Origin: Thiohalocapsa sp. PB-PSB1
Lineage (GTDB): Bacteria; Pseudomonadota; Gammaproteobacteria; Chromatiales; Chromatiaceae
DNA length: 64,000 nucleotides
Assembly (NCBI GenBank): GCA_016745215.1
Contig: CP050890.1
Span: 4,278,001-4,342,000 of the forward strand
Direction of reading: 5' to 3'
In this document: positions 51,685 through 60,710 of the stretch, in pieces
Layout of the letters: every line of letters begins with the position of its first letter
Position numbering within the stretch: the stretch's first letter is position 1
Notes under the pieces: model-generated
The model's input: the letters and a program-made list of their open reading frames with translations, nothing else
The model's database searches: none
Told to the model about the DNA's origin: nothing
Program-made: the position numbers and the translations under genes

Positions 51685-53691
51685 TCAAAAGGCCAGGTTA
51701 CAGGAACTGATCCGCGGCGGTTCGAACACGGCTCGCAGCCAGACCCGGCGCTGCTCCGGGCGCGCGCGGGTGGAGGGCTCAAAACGTCGTGCGGGTTCAG
51801 CCAGCAGTAAGCGTTCCGGCACCCCGAGTTCAATGAGCTGGCGGATGACAAAGTCGGCACGTTGCTGGCGCAGCCAGTGATTCCATTGCCGTGTACCCAA
51901 GCCATCGGACTGACCGACCACGGCGATGCGCAAACCCAGTGGCGCGGCCTGGTCGAGCGCCAGCAGTGCTGCAATCAACTCCACGGCACGCTGCAGCACC
52001 GTCGCCGATTCCGGCAGCGGGGTCACGGCCTCGGCGAAGCGCACCTCAATGCGCTGCAGCTTATTAGCCAGGTTGCGCGCCTGGGCTATCTCGGCGACTG
52101 TCAGCGCCTCATTGTCGCAGCCGTTCAAACCGGTCACATGAACAAGTCGCGGCGACAGCGCATCAATCCAACGCCAGGGCGCGCTGCCGGACAGAATCAA
52201 GCGTCTGCCGTCGAGCCGGGCCTCGACACCAGCGGGCGGGTCGATGGAAGCAAGCACGACGGATAATAGATCAGAATGATCCGGCATCAGTGCGGATAGA
52301 TCTAGCCCCTGGGCACCGGCGGGCAGCAGCGGGGAATTTCGCAGACGTTCGATCCAATCCGTTGGAGCGCGCCCGGCAATGTGCAGAATACCACCTTGTT
52401 GCATTCCCAATGTGACACCGTCTGGGGGCGCTAATTGCCGGCGCGCACGGGCGAGCACGATGGATGGGTCCGCGGCGATGTATGTCTGGCGCTCGATTTC
52501 CAGGCGCGACAGAATGGCCGGATCAGTGACCAGCTGGAGCGGATCCACTGCCATTGGGTCCACCAACAGACGAACCAGGATGCGCCGACCCGGCCGCCAA
52601 GAGAGCAGCACGATGCCGGGCGCTTGTTGTAACGTTTTCCGTGTTGCTTCCAAGCGCTGGTTCCACACCTGTTCCTGCCACCAGAACCAGCCAAGCGCAA
52701 TGCTCAGCAACGCCAACAGCAACAGCCAGGGCCACCAGCGCGTGCGCGGCCGGGAAAGTTCAGGATCGCGATATTCCAGCGTCAGACAGTCGTGCAGCAG
52801 CGGCTGGACGACAGCTAATGATGTCTTGTCGCCATCGAAGTCAGCCAGCTGGTTATGAAAGGAGCGGTGCAGATCTAGCAGCACCTGCTCGAACTGGATG
52901 CGCAGGGTGTGCGGCGGCATGCCGCGAATGACGCAGACCAACGTGGCATAGGGCGCGCGCAAGACCCAGAGCGTACGCTCGCCGATTTCGATCGTCTCCA
53001 GACTCTCGTCGGCTTGGCTGAACGAGTCCTGAACAAAATCCTGAATCGCCGTCAGCATCGCGGACACCGCATCCTCGTCCCTGAGCGCGGACTGGGGCTC
53101 GGCCAACGCGCAGTCGATCAGCAGACCGCTGTGATTATGGATCAGGTAGGCGGCATCGACGCGATAGATCAGGGTGTTTTTCAGCACCACCTCGGCAAAC
53201 GAGCTGCCAGAGCGCCAGGCCTCCCAGCGCCAACGCAGTCCCTGCAGCGACAGGCTGTGCTCCACCGCCTGATTGATCGTTTGCACCAGACCGCGGAGCG
53301 TCTCGCCGATGGCGCGGCGGATCGCCGGCCCCATGACTGGAAACAGCGCATCGGCAAGCTGCCGCGGGTTGCGCTCGACCGAATCATGAATGCACTGGCT
53401 CACCGGCTCCCGCAGTGCACTCACCAACCGCTGTTCGACAGCTGAGGCACGCAACGCATCCGGTAATGCCTGTGCTAGATGGTCGACGCAATGCTCAGGA
53501 TCATCGATCCGTTGCTGCAGGGCATTCAGGCGTTGCTGCTCTTCGCCAAGCAGCAAATGACGCACCTGCTCGAATGCGTCGCCGGCCGGCAAAGCAGGCT
53601 CGGTGCGCCCTGCTGGTGCATCGATCGGCGGTTCGGCGGCGCTACCGCTTGTTCTGGAGATGGCACTTGTTCTGGACATGGTTGGCGGCAT
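51685..53691 (-). CDS. Inner-membrane protein with C-terminal OmpA domain, GTPase-module scaffold
   Basis: About 668 residues. A large cytosolic N-terminal part (1-315) contains a conserved-looking LIYRVDAAYLIHNHSGLLIDCAL core. One membrane segment follows (WWPWLLLLALLSIALGWFWW, 319-338). The periplasmic part has BON-like elements (VTLGMQQGGILHIAGRAPTDWIERL and VEARLDGRRLILSGSAPWRWID). It ends in an OmpA-like domain (LRIAVVGQSDGLGTRQWN...RRVWLRAVF) expected to bind peptidoglycan. The frame continues upstream to 54018, but that part is R1 copy h, so ATG 53691 or 53679 is chosen; no clear ribosome site is seen. It could carry cell-wall information to the GTPase. Confidence 0.82.
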   Translation of the reverse strand: MPPTMSRTSAISRTSGSAAEPPIDAPAGRTEPALPAGDAFEQVRHLLLGEEQQRLNALQQRIDDPEHCVDHLAQALPDALRASAVEQRLVSALREPVSQCIHDSVERNPRQLADALFPVMGPAIRRAIGETLRGLVQTINQAVEHSLSLQGLRWRWEAWRSGSSFAEVVLKNTLIYRVDAAYLIHNHSGLLIDCALAEPQSALRDEDAVSAMLTAIQDFVQDSFSQADESLETIEIGERTLWVLRAPYATLVCVIRGMPPHTLRIQFEQVLLDLHRSFHNQLADFDGDKTSLAVVQPLLHDCLTLEYRDPELSRPRTRWWPWLLLLALLSIALGWFWWQEQVWNQRLEATRKTLQQAPGIVLLSWRPGRRILVRLLVDPMAVDPLQLVTDPAILSRLEIERQTYIAADPSIVLARARRQLAPPDGVTLGMQQGGILHIAGRAPTDWIERLRNSPLLPAGAQGLDLSALMPDHSDLLSVVLASIDPPAGVEARLDGRRLILSGSAPWRWIDALSPRLVHVTGLNGCDNEALTVAEIAQARNLANKLQRIEVRFAEAVTPLPESATVLQRAVELIAALLALDQAAPLGLRIAVVGQSDGLGTRQWNHWLRQQRADFVIRQLIELGVPERLLLAEPARRFEPSTRARPEQRRVWLRAVFEPPRISSCNLAF

Positions 53692-53743
53692 GCGATGACG
53701 AATTACTTGCGTTGCTCGCCATGCATGGAAGAAGCCCGGCTCA

Positions 53744-53864
53744 GGCGATTGTCGGAAAGAAACAGACCAACCGGCGCCGGATTCTTGTTCGCCTTCGGGA
53801 AGCGGCAACGTCGATGCCGGAAGAGAAGACAAGCCAGGTGGTCTATTTCTCGACAAAAATCGCC
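53744..53864 (-). repeat. R1 miniature element, copy h (short form) inside the GTPase operon
   Basis: 121 bp with ends GGCGATTGTCGG and AAAAATCGCC; the central palindrome is lost (GCGGCAACGTCGATGCC). It sits between the coiled-coil gene stop (53870) and the OmpA-domain gene start, so it is part of the operon mRNA. Confidence 0.82.
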
Positions 53865-53869
53865 CAAAA

Positions 53870-54499
53870 TCATGGCAGATCCAGTTCTCGGTTGAGGCGC
53901 AATGCAAGCTCACTGAACAGCTGCGCCAATTCATCGCGATTGGTTTTCGCATCCTGCAACCGATCGCGTTCGGCAAACAATTGTTCTTCAAGCGCACGCG
54001 CACGCGATTCCAGTGCATCGCTTTGCTCGGCGGATAGAGCCAGCATTGCCGCCTGGCGCTGGCTGCATTCGCTCGTTAATGCCACATCCAGACTGTCGAT
54101 GCGCTCGCCGAAATCCCGCGCCAGCTCGGCTGCCAGAGTCTCGATGCGTTCGGTGAGTTGGCGCGTCGCTGTGACGCGCTCTTCGCGCTGGCGATGCAAT
54201 GTACCGCTCAGGCGTTCCAATTCACCGCGGACAAAGGCGTCGAGCTTATCGAAGCGGACACGTTGCTCGTCACGCAGCCGCGCAGATTCCAGCGACTGAC
54301 GCTCGGATAATTCCTGCAGGCGGCGATCATACTCGCGTAACTGGCTGCCGAACAGCAGCTGGCGCAATTGCGCCATCTTAGCGTCAACACCAGTCTCTGC
54401 AGCAGCCATGGCCGGATCTTGGTTATCCACCGGCATTGAGCTTGATTTCTCCAATGACGGCAAATCTGCGTTGCTCTGCGCATCTTCGTTGTTCATCAC
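53870..54499 (-). CDS. Coiled-coil protein, first gene of the GTPase operon
   Basis: 209 residues, almost entirely charged helix. Heptad-like segments run from about residue 45 to 205 (RLQELSERQSLESARLRDEQRVR, ...LEEQLFAERDRLQDAKTN). The N-terminal 35 residues are acidic and probably disordered. No enzyme motif is present. It resembles structural or adaptor proteins encoded beside prokaryotic Rab-like GTPases; this is inferred from context. Confidence 0.8.
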   Translation of the reverse strand: MMNNEDAQSNADLPSLEKSSSMPVDNQDPAMAAAETGVDAKMAQLRQLLFGSQLREYDRRLQELSERQSLESARLRDEQRVRFDKLDAFVRGELERLSGTLHRQREERVTATRQLTERIETLAAELARDFGERIDSLDVALTSECSQRQAAMLALSAEQSDALESRARALEEQLFAERDRLQDAKTNRDELAQLFSELALRLNRELDLP

Positions 54500-54708
54500 G
54501 GCTCACCTCGAGATTGAATGAAGGTTAGTTAGAATCTCTTACACAGGATGCTGCACATTTGCGTATTGCAACTTGCAAACCCCGCCTGCTTGGGCAATTC
54601 TATGCACGACCCAGCCTGTCGAATCCGACGACGCCGAATTGAACGATCCTATCGCACCCCGCCTTCATGCCGACCGCGGGCAATTCTGCTTATCGCCAAC
54701 GGATACTC
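54500..54708. promoter_or_regulatory. Divergent upstream region of the GTPase operon and MACPF gene
   Basis: This gene-free stretch, with the adjacent R2 copy and the bases to 54941, separates two divergent transcription units and should hold both promoters. No convincing promoter pair could be picked by eye. Confidence 0.35.
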
Positions 54709-54835
54709 GTGCAGCGGTGCGGATGTCCCGCTTTGGTTTCTGCTGTTTCTCATTGTCGTAATCGTGATCGCTCATCGTGGGTTATCGATGACGACCACGA
54801 CTGCAAACGGTCTCGCGACTTCCGCAGCAGAGCAC
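54709..54835 (+). repeat. R2 repeat, best copy (127 bp)
   Basis: The ends GTGCAGCGGTGCGGATGT and ACTTCCGCAGCAGAGCAC form the imperfect terminal inverted repeat. The middle holds CATTGTCGTAATCGTGATCG and CGATGACGACCACGAC. It lies about 100 bp upstream of the MACPF gene. Confidence 0.8.
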
Positions 54836-54941
54836 GAGGTTGGCCGCCGGCTGTTGACAGGAGACGATGACAAAACCGCTATAGCGCCGCAACAACCACC
54901 TGAAGCGCGACGAACGCAATGCAACTGATGGAGCCCTAAAC

Positions 54942-56474
54942 ATGATCGACCGCGCCGACGAGGTTCTCCCAATGCCCGGCCTGGACATGGTCGGCCGTGG
55001 GCTGTATCTGCGACCACAGCAGCCATTTGAACTCAAGGGTATCCTGTTTCATCAGGCAGATCATCGTTATTATCAATCCAGGGAGACCGGGCGTACCTTC
55101 CAGGTACCCGCCGGCTATGAGGCCAATGACAGCCCGCCGATGCCCGCCGCGCAAGCGCTCAATCGAACGCTGGTCGAGGAATCCTGGGAACGCTTCGAGC
55201 GGGAGACCAGTCTGGATATCGCTGCCGCGGCATCCAACGCGCCGTTCAGCATCGACGTAAACGCCAGCCAGACCGGCCAACTGCGCACCGAAGAGGAAGC
55301 CTACTACGCATTACGCAACTCGTTCATCCCGCTGTGGACACTCTACCTCCCCAACGAGCGCGGATTTTGCCAGGAGGATTTCGATCTTCCTGTCCCGACG
55401 CCTTATGACCCAAAACGGCGGCGTGCCTATGAGCGCTTTTTCGATCGATTCGGCACGCATTATGTCAAACGCGTCTGGGTCGGTGGCAAAGCCATGCTGG
55501 CGTTCACCATTGTCAAGTCATCTTCGATGAACAAAGAAGAGATCAAAGCCGGCATAAAAGCCAGCATGGTCGGTACGGGCACGGCGGCGGCAAGCAGCAG
55601 CATGCGAAGCGCCAAGGAAAAGCTGCAGCAGAACTCTGAGTGCACAGTGTTCGGCAAGGGTGGCGACGAGCTGAAACTGGCCACTCTCAGCTCGCTTGAT
55701 GAGGCGCGCTACAACGATTGGTTGGCGACCATCACCGATAACCCGCAGGTCATCGCCTTCGACGCCTGCGGCATCTGGACCCTGATCGACGACGACGAGC
55801 AGGCCGAAGCGCTGCGCAAGGCGTATATCGAGGCCACTGTGTTCACGCCATTGCGGGTGGTCTTCAACCTGGATGGACATGTGCACATATTCCGCGGCAA
55901 GGAGTGCTTTTGCTACGATCCGGATAACGGCGAAACCAGCGAGATCCGCGGGATTGAGGACGCCTGGCCGATGCTGGCCCAGGTCGGGTTTGGGCAGGTG
56001 GATGCTGCTTTTCTGGGCAAGTACCTGCGCTCCGCAAGCGGTGAGGATCTCAGTCGAAAGCTCTATTTTTTCAACCGAAACACTTACATACGCGTGGATG
56101 TCGACGCCGGCAGCATTGATCCCGGCTATCCCAGGCAGATTGCCGAAGGTTGGCCCGGAGTCACTTTCGAGCGCATCGACGCGGTTTTGAGCGTCTCCCC
56201 CGAATCCCTGTATTTCTTTCTCGGCAACCAATACATTCGCTTCAATATGCTTAACAATCAGGCCGATGAGGGCTATCCGGAGCCAATTGCCAAACGCTGG
56301 CTTGGTCTGAATTTTGACCGTATCGACGCAGCCGTCTACTGGGGCAACGGCAAAGTCTATTTTTTCCGCGGCAACCAGCACATCCGCTACGACATGATCA
56401 ATTTTCGCATTGATCCTGGCTATCCCAAATTCATCTTTGGCAATTACGTTGCGGATTGGCGATTCTTCGATTAG
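54942..56474 (+). CDS. MACPF (perforin-like) protein fused to a four-bladed hemopexin propeller
   Basis: 510 residues. The first ~300 form a MACPF-like module. The signature YERFFDRFGTHYVKRVWVGG (163-182) has the FGTHYV core and the conserved Gly pair of the hinge, and a Ser/Ala-rich stretch (AAASSSMRS) could become a membrane-inserting segment. Residues 305-510 are four hemopexin repeats, each with a YFF-type strand and an IRxD-like motif (HVHIFRG; KLYFFNRNTYIRVDVDAG; LYFFLGNQYIRFNM; KVYFFRGNQHIRYDM). Each repeat ends near GYP/W-type turns. No signal peptide is seen, so release would need lysis or another route. GGAG precedes the ATG. It should form pores, with the propeller as the targeting part; the target is unknown. 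Confidence 0.88.
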   Translation: MIDRADEVLPMPGLDMVGRGLYLRPQQPFELKGILFHQADHRYYQSRETGRTFQVPAGYEANDSPPMPAAQALNRTLVEESWERFERETSLDIAAAASNAPFSIDVNASQTGQLRTEEEAYYALRNSFIPLWTLYLPNERGFCQEDFDLPVPTPYDPKRRRAYERFFDRFGTHYVKRVWVGGKAMLAFTIVKSSSMNKEEIKAGIKASMVGTGTAAASSSMRSAKEKLQQNSECTVFGKGGDELKLATLSSLDEARYNDWLATITDNPQVIAFDACGIWTLIDDDEQAEALRKAYIEATVFTPLRVVFNLDGHVHIFRGKECFCYDPDNGETSEIRGIEDAWPMLAQVGFGQVDAAFLGKYLRSASGEDLSRKLYFFNRNTYIRVDVDAGSIDPGYPRQIAEGWPGVTFERIDAVLSVSPESLYFFLGNQYIRFNMLNNQADEGYPEPIAKRWLGLNFDRIDAAVYWGNGKVYFFRGNQHIRYDMINFRIDPGYPKFIFGNYVADWRFFD

Positions 56475-56536
56475 CCCAGGATGTCTAGTAGCGGTTCATG
56501 AATAACCTATACAACGCTATCCAGACATCGGCGGAG

Positions 56537-57090
56537 TACAATCGGGGTCGGGGTCGCTATCGGAATCGGAATCGAGAGAGAAAACGCCCTATGCCATTCG
56601 GTCATGAGCAGCTCGACGTCTAGCGTGCGACCATCGAGTCTGTCGGCTGGGCCTAGCGCGACTGCGAGCATGTGAAAGGACAGCGTAACGCGAAGGATCA
56701 ACTCCTGCGCACATCGTAGGCGCACATCGTAGGCGCACATCGTAGGCGCACATCGTAGGCGCACATCGTAGGCGCGCATCGCAGGCCATCGCGCTGAACA
56801 GTGCCGAGGGTAACGGCAAAGCGACGAGCGCGGATCGCCGCCGGTCGTTTGAAAGCGCACGAGGCTCGGCGCTGGAGTGCGCTGCGATTGAGGACGTGCT
56901 CGCTGGTGTGCGGAGCGTTGTGCGCAGACGACAACAGCCAGCAAAAGGCACTGCTCGATCGTCTTGTGGCCATGCTCACGAAGCTCGGACAGCCTGGCTA
57001 CGCGGTCAGCGAGGAGCTTGGCGGATGGGTTGGTCGGTTCGATACCGACGCCGATACCGATACCGATGCCGATAGCGGTACCGAATGAGT
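56537..57090. repeat. Repeat-rich gene-free region (ATCGGA tracts, 13-bp tandem array)
   Basis: GGGGTCGGGGTCGCTATCGGAATCGG (56540 on) and an inverted relative of it (CCGATACCGATACCGATGCC, 57039-57090) bracket the stretch. At 56708-56785 the 13-bp unit CGCACATCGTAGG occurs five times perfectly and once degenerate. Frames crossing the area have biased, repetitive translations and I do not accept them as genes. The whole interval 56475-57289 has no accepted gene. Confidence 0.75.
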
Positions 57091-57289
57091 CGGCAGGCGA
57101 CACCCAAGCCAAAAACCTGTTTAGCTTGTTTCTGCACCATCACCTATTGAGGGGAGCGTGATCAAGGACAAGATTGGTCAAAGGGAAATGCAGCAACGCA
57201 ATTGACCAATGCGGCGGATCAACAGTCGCTCTCTCCGACCTATCCTGAAGCCCGTCCTCAGGCTACTCCATCAGCCTCGCAGGTGATCC

Positions 57290-57757
57290 ATGGCAGATAC
57301 CGATGTAAAGGCGGCACATACCATTCGTAACCACGTCCTGGCATCCTTGGGTGTTGGCTTAGTGCCCCTGCCGTGGGTGGATTTGGCCGCTTTGGCGGCA
57401 TTGCAGCTCAACCTGGTGCGGCGTCTCGCATCCCTGTATGGAGTTGCATTCTCCGAGGAATTGGGTAAGTCCGCACTGAGCGCACTGATTGGCGCCGGCG
57501 TTCCTCTGTCTTTGTCTGCCAACCTCCGCAGCCTGTCGAAGAGCTTACCTGGTTTAGGCTGGGTCGTCGCCAGCGCAAGCAGCGCACTCTTCGCTGCCGC
57601 ATCGACCTATGCCCTCGGCAAGGTTTTTGTGCAGCATTTCGAATCGGGCAATACGCTCTTGAACTTCAATGCGGAGCAGACCAAGGCGTACTATCGGCAA
57701 CAATTCGAGCAAGGCAAACGGGAAGCGCGACAAGGTGTTGCGGGTCTGCGGCCCTGA
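57290..57757 (+). CDS. DUF697-like small membrane protein
   Basis: 155 residues of the DUF697 type, often seen with dynamin- or Era-like GTPases. It has an amphipathic N-terminal segment (VLASLGVGLVPLPWVDLAALAALQLNLVRRLASLYGV), a Gly/Ala-rich hydrophobic core (SALIGAGVPLSLS, VVASASSALFAAASTYALGKVFVQHFE), and a helical tail. AGGTGATCC precedes the ATG. It is the next gene after the MACPF gene on the same strand. The last codons form the first unit of a 15-bp tandem repeat (57746-57790), so the C-terminus may be recent. Confidence 0.83.
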   Translation: MADTDVKAAHTIRNHVLASLGVGLVPLPWVDLAALAALQLNLVRRLASLYGVAFSEELGKSALSALIGAGVPLSLSANLRSLSKSLPGLGWVVASASSALFAAASTYALGKVFVQHFESGNTLLNFNAEQTKAYYRQQFEQGKREARQGVAGLRP

Positions 57758-57790
57758 ATACTGCGGCCCGGAATACTGCGGCCCGGAATA
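57746..57790 (+). repeat. 15-bp tandem repeat over the DUF697 stop codon
   Basis: CTGCGGCCCTGAATA, CTGCGGCCCGGAATA and CTGCGGCCCGGAATA follow each other. The TGA in the first unit is the stop; the other units have GGA at that place. Confidence 0.88.
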
Positions 57791-57841
57791 TGGCCGCCGA
57801 GTTGTGTTGAAGTCAGCGTTCTTCGAGGGAGAAGAGATTAA

Positions 57842-58008
57842 GGCGATTGTCTGTCGAGAAACAGACGACCTGGCTTGTCTTCTCGTCTTCTCGTCCGCCA
57901 TCGACGTTGCGGCAAACCGCCCATACAGCGACCATGGGCGGGTTGCCGCGTCAAAGAAGGCGAACGAGAATCCGGCGCCAGTCGGTGGGTTTCTGTCCGG
58001 TAATCGCC
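57842..58008 (+). repeat. R1 miniature element, copy i, with TAA target duplication, at the nudB stop
   Basis: A 167-bp full form: GGCGATTGTCTG...GGTAATCGCC, the central palindrome GGCAAACCGCCC...GGGCGGGTTGCC, and a CTTCTCGT duplication. TAA flanks both sides (57839-57841, 58009-58011). The nudB stop TAG (58010-58008 on the minus strand) is made from the element's last base and this flank. Confidence 0.88.
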
Positions 58009-58496
58009 TAAGCCAGCGTCATGCTCGGGTTCAGGTACCCTGTAGTCAGCAGACGCAGCGCCTCTCGGTTAGTCCAAGAGCTGGCGAGTTCAAGGGCCTT
58101 GCCAATCGGTAACCACAGGCATTGACTATGTTCCGCGGGATTCAGGCGGATGATGCGCCGGTGCGCCAATGGCAATGCAAACCAGTGTTCGCGATTAAAG
58201 CAAACCCCCGCGGCGTAGCGCCGGCGCCAGGCATTGACGATCGGGAACAGTCGCGACTGGTGTAGATCGACGAGCCGTGCAGCGCCGAGCAGACCGGTTT
58301 CTTCTTTGAGTTCGCGCAGTGCCGCGCTGCGCGCGGATTCGCCAGGACGCAGGCTGCCGGTGACGGACTGCCAGAAACCCGCGGGCCGGATACGGTTCAT
58401 CAGCAGGAACTCGCCGGCAACGGTGAAGACCACCACAAGCACCGATATGGGACGCTTGGGCGAGTGCTCGGCGAGTTGCTGTTGCGTCGATATCAT
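58008..58496 (-). CDS. nudB: Dihydroneopterin triphosphate pyrophosphatase
   Basis: 162 residues. The NUDIX box is GSLRPGESARSAALRELKEETGL (about residues 47-69), in the frame of the NudB family, which acts early in folate synthesis. Its place directly after aspS matches many gammaproteobacteria. The C-terminus ends at an R1 insertion and may have been altered by it. An early RPISVLVVVFTVAGEFLLMNR strand region is typical. Forty-eight bp separate it from aspS. Confidence 0.9.
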   Translation of the reverse strand: MISTQQQLAEHSPKRPISVLVVVFTVAGEFLLMNRIRPAGFWQSVTGSLRPGESARSAALRELKEETGLLGAARLVDLHQSRLFPIVNAWRRRYAAGVCFNREHWFALPLAHRRIIRLNPAEHSQCLWLPIGKALELASSWTNREALRLLTTGYLNPSMTLA

Positions 58497-58544
58497 TGCT
58501 TACTCACCGACTGGCGCCAATGGACCCTTGTACATGACATGGCC

Positions 58545-60323
58545 TTAGGCGCGCAACCGGATGCGCAGCGCTAATTCTCTGAGCTGCGCTTCGTCGACGG
58601 CGGACGGCGCATCCGTGAGCAGGCAGCTTGCGGTCTGGGTTTTCGGGAAAGCCATGACATCGCGAATCGATGAGCTGTCGGTCATCAGCATGACCAAGCG
58701 ATCCAGACCGAAGGCGATGCCGCCATGTGGAGGGCAGCCGTATTTGAGAGCATTGAGCAGGAAGCCAAATCGCTGGTCAGCATCCGCGTCGCTGATCTTG
58801 AGTAACCGAAAGATACGGCGCTGCACATCTTCACGATGGATACGTATAGACCCGCCGCCGACCTCGGTACCATTGAGCACCAGATCGTAAGCGCGGGACT
58901 GGCAACCGCCTGGATCGGATTCCAGTCGGTCGAGCTGATCCATCTTCGGGGCGGTGAATGGATGATGTAATGCAACCCAGCGATCGGTATTAGGGTCGTG
59001 CTCGAACATCGGGAAATCCACCACCCAGAGTGGACGCCAGTCGCCCTGCATCAGATCGCGATCACGGCCAAGTTTGACTCGTAATGCGCCGATGGACTCA
59101 TTGACGATCTGCGCCTTGTCGGCACCGAAGAAGATCAGGTCACCGTCCGTCGCGCCGGTGCGTTGCATAATGCCGTCGATGGCAGAATCAGGCAAAAACT
59201 TGAGAATCGGCGATTGCAGCCCTTCCCTGCCCTTCGCTGTCCAACTGTTGACCTTGATGTACGCCAGACCCTTGGCACCATAAATGGCAACGAACTTGGT
59301 GTACTCGTCGATCTCTTTACGACTGAGTTCCCCGCCCCCGGGCAAGGTCAGCGCAACAACACGGCCCTCCGCATCCCGAGCCGGACCGGCAAAGACTTTA
59401 AAGTCCACCTCACTCATCAGGTCGGCAATATCCAGCAGTTCCAATGGCACACGCAGGTCCGGACGATCGGAACCGAAGCGACGCATGGCATCCTGATAGG
59501 TCAGGCAAGGGAATGGGTCCGGCAGATCGATGTCCAGCACTTCTTTGAATAAGCCGCGGATCATCTGTTCCATCAGGCCGGTCAGCTCGGTCTCGTCGAG
59601 GAACGAGGTTTCGATATCGAGCTGGGTAAACTCCGGCTGGCGGTCGGCACGCAGGTCTTCATCACGGAAGCAGCGGGCGATTTGATAGTAGCGGTCCAGG
59701 CCGGACATCATCAGCAGTTGTTTGAATAACTGCGGCGACTGTGGCAGCGCGTAGAACTCGCCTGGATGCACGCGACTCGGCACCAGATAATCACGCGCCC
59801 CCTCGGGGGTGGATTTGGTCAGGATGGGCGTCTCGATATCAAGAAAACCATGTTCATCGAGAAAGCGACGCAGATACCGGGTAATCTGAGCGCGAACACC
59901 TAAACGCTGCTGCATCTCCGGTCGACGTAGGTCGATGTAGCGATAGCGCAGCCGGGTCTCCTCGGAGGCATCGGTATGATATTCATCAAGTTGAAACGGC
60001 GGCGTTTCAGCAGAATTCAGCACCTCGAGGGAACTGGCCAGGACTTCGATCTCGCCGGTGGGAATGTTTGGATTAAGCGTACCTTCCGGACGCGCTCGGA
60101 CGCGGCCTTCCACCGCCAACACGTATTCGCTGCGGATTTGCTCAGCCAATTCGAACATCTCCGGCTGATCTGGATCGAAGACGACTTGCACCAGACCATT
60201 CCGATCACGCAGATCGACGAAGATGACTCCGCCGTGATCGCGTCGGCGGTGCACCCAGCCGCAAAGCCGAACTTGCTGGTCAATCGAATGACTGTCGAGC
60301 CCGCCGCAATAGTGACTGCGCAT
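58545..60323 (-). CDS. aspS: Aspartyl-tRNA synthetase
   Basis: About 592 residues, a bacterial-type class II synthetase charging tRNA-Asp. It starts [20 protein letters not shown] with an OB-fold anticodon domain ([24 protein letters not shown]). Catalytic motifs include [29 protein letters not shown], the bacterial GAD insertion in the middle, and [13 protein letters not shown] near the end. ATG 60323 has AAGGAC upstream and matches family starts; the longer frame to 60407 is rejected. Confidence 0.96.
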   Translation of the reverse strand: MRSHYCGGLDSHSIDQQVRLCGWVHRRRDHGGVIFVDLRDRNGLVQVVFDPDQPEMFELAEQIRSEYVLAVEGRVRARPEGTLNPNIPTGEIEVLASSLEVLNSAETPPFQLDEYHTDASEETRLRYRYIDLRRPEMQQRLGVRAQITRYLRRFLDEHGFLDIETPILTKSTPEGARDYLVPSRVHPGEFYALPQSPQLFKQLLMMSGLDRYYQIARCFRDEDLRADRQPEFTQLDIETSFLDETELTGLMEQMIRGLFKEVLDIDLPDPFPCLTYQDAMRRFGSDRPDLRVPLELLDIADLMSEVDFKVFAGPARDAEGRVVALTLPGGGELSRKEIDEYTKFVAIYGAKGLAYIKVNSWTAKGREGLQSPILKFLPDSAIDGIMQRTGATDGDLIFFGADKAQIVNESIGALRVKLGRDRDLMQGDWRPLWVVDFPMFEHDPNTDRWVALHHPFTAPKMDQLDRLESDPGGCQSRAYDLVLNGTEVGGGSIRIHREDVQRRIFRLLKISDADADQRFGFLLNALKYGCPPHGGIAFGLDRLVMLMTDSSSIRDVMAFPKTQTASCLLTDAPSAVDEAQLRELALRIRLRA

Positions 60324-60546
60324 GCTGTTGGGTCCTTGGTAGAGAGAAAGAAGCTCAGTGGCCGTCAGCCACTCGAACACTGTGTAACAATGGTTCACCT
60401 GGGTCACGCCGGCAAGGCTGAGAACGAGACGGCACAGCCGGAACGGATCGCCGGGTGTGTGAAACCCGTGGGCTTTGGAATCGTGCTGGGAGCGTAGGAT
60501 CCAAGTTGAAAAGGCTCATGATATTACTCCGATCTGGAGACATCCA

Positions 60547-60710
60547 TCAAGCCTCGATCTCGCGCATTCCCTCGGCGTCGAGCTGCATGGCGAAGATCCC
60601 GCGCCAGCGCTCGAATTCGTCCGGACTGAAAAGTACGGCCGCGGCGACGCCGTTGCGATCGATGACGATTTCTTCGTCCTGCGCGGCCAGAGCGTCAACG
60701 AGGGCACTGA
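60547..60710 (-). pseudogene. Phd/YefM-like antitoxin fragment, 5' end replaced by R1
   Basis: About 54 residues remain: LSALVDALAAQDEEIVIDRN, then GVAAAVLFSPDEFERW and a short tail. The ...VIDRNGVAAAVLFSPDEFERW pattern is like Phd/YefM antitoxins (hGkpvAVLvs..ey). The N-terminal DNA-binding half is gone because R1 copy j starts at 60711. A frame continues into R1 and could give a chimeric 81-residue protein. No toxin gene is next to it. Confidence 0.6.

Noticed and set aside
53692..54018. N-terminal extension of the OmpA-domain protein
   Set aside because: The translated sequence is R1 copy h and the end of the coiled-coil gene in another frame.
56708..56785. Possible CRISPR array
   Set aside because: Units are 13 bp and directly contiguous, with no spacers and no cas genes; it is a simple tandem repeat.
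56507..57112. Minus- and plus-strand frames across the tandem repeats (up to 201 codons)
   Set aside because: The translations consist largely of repeat-derived runs; no motif, ribosome site or family resemblance was seen.
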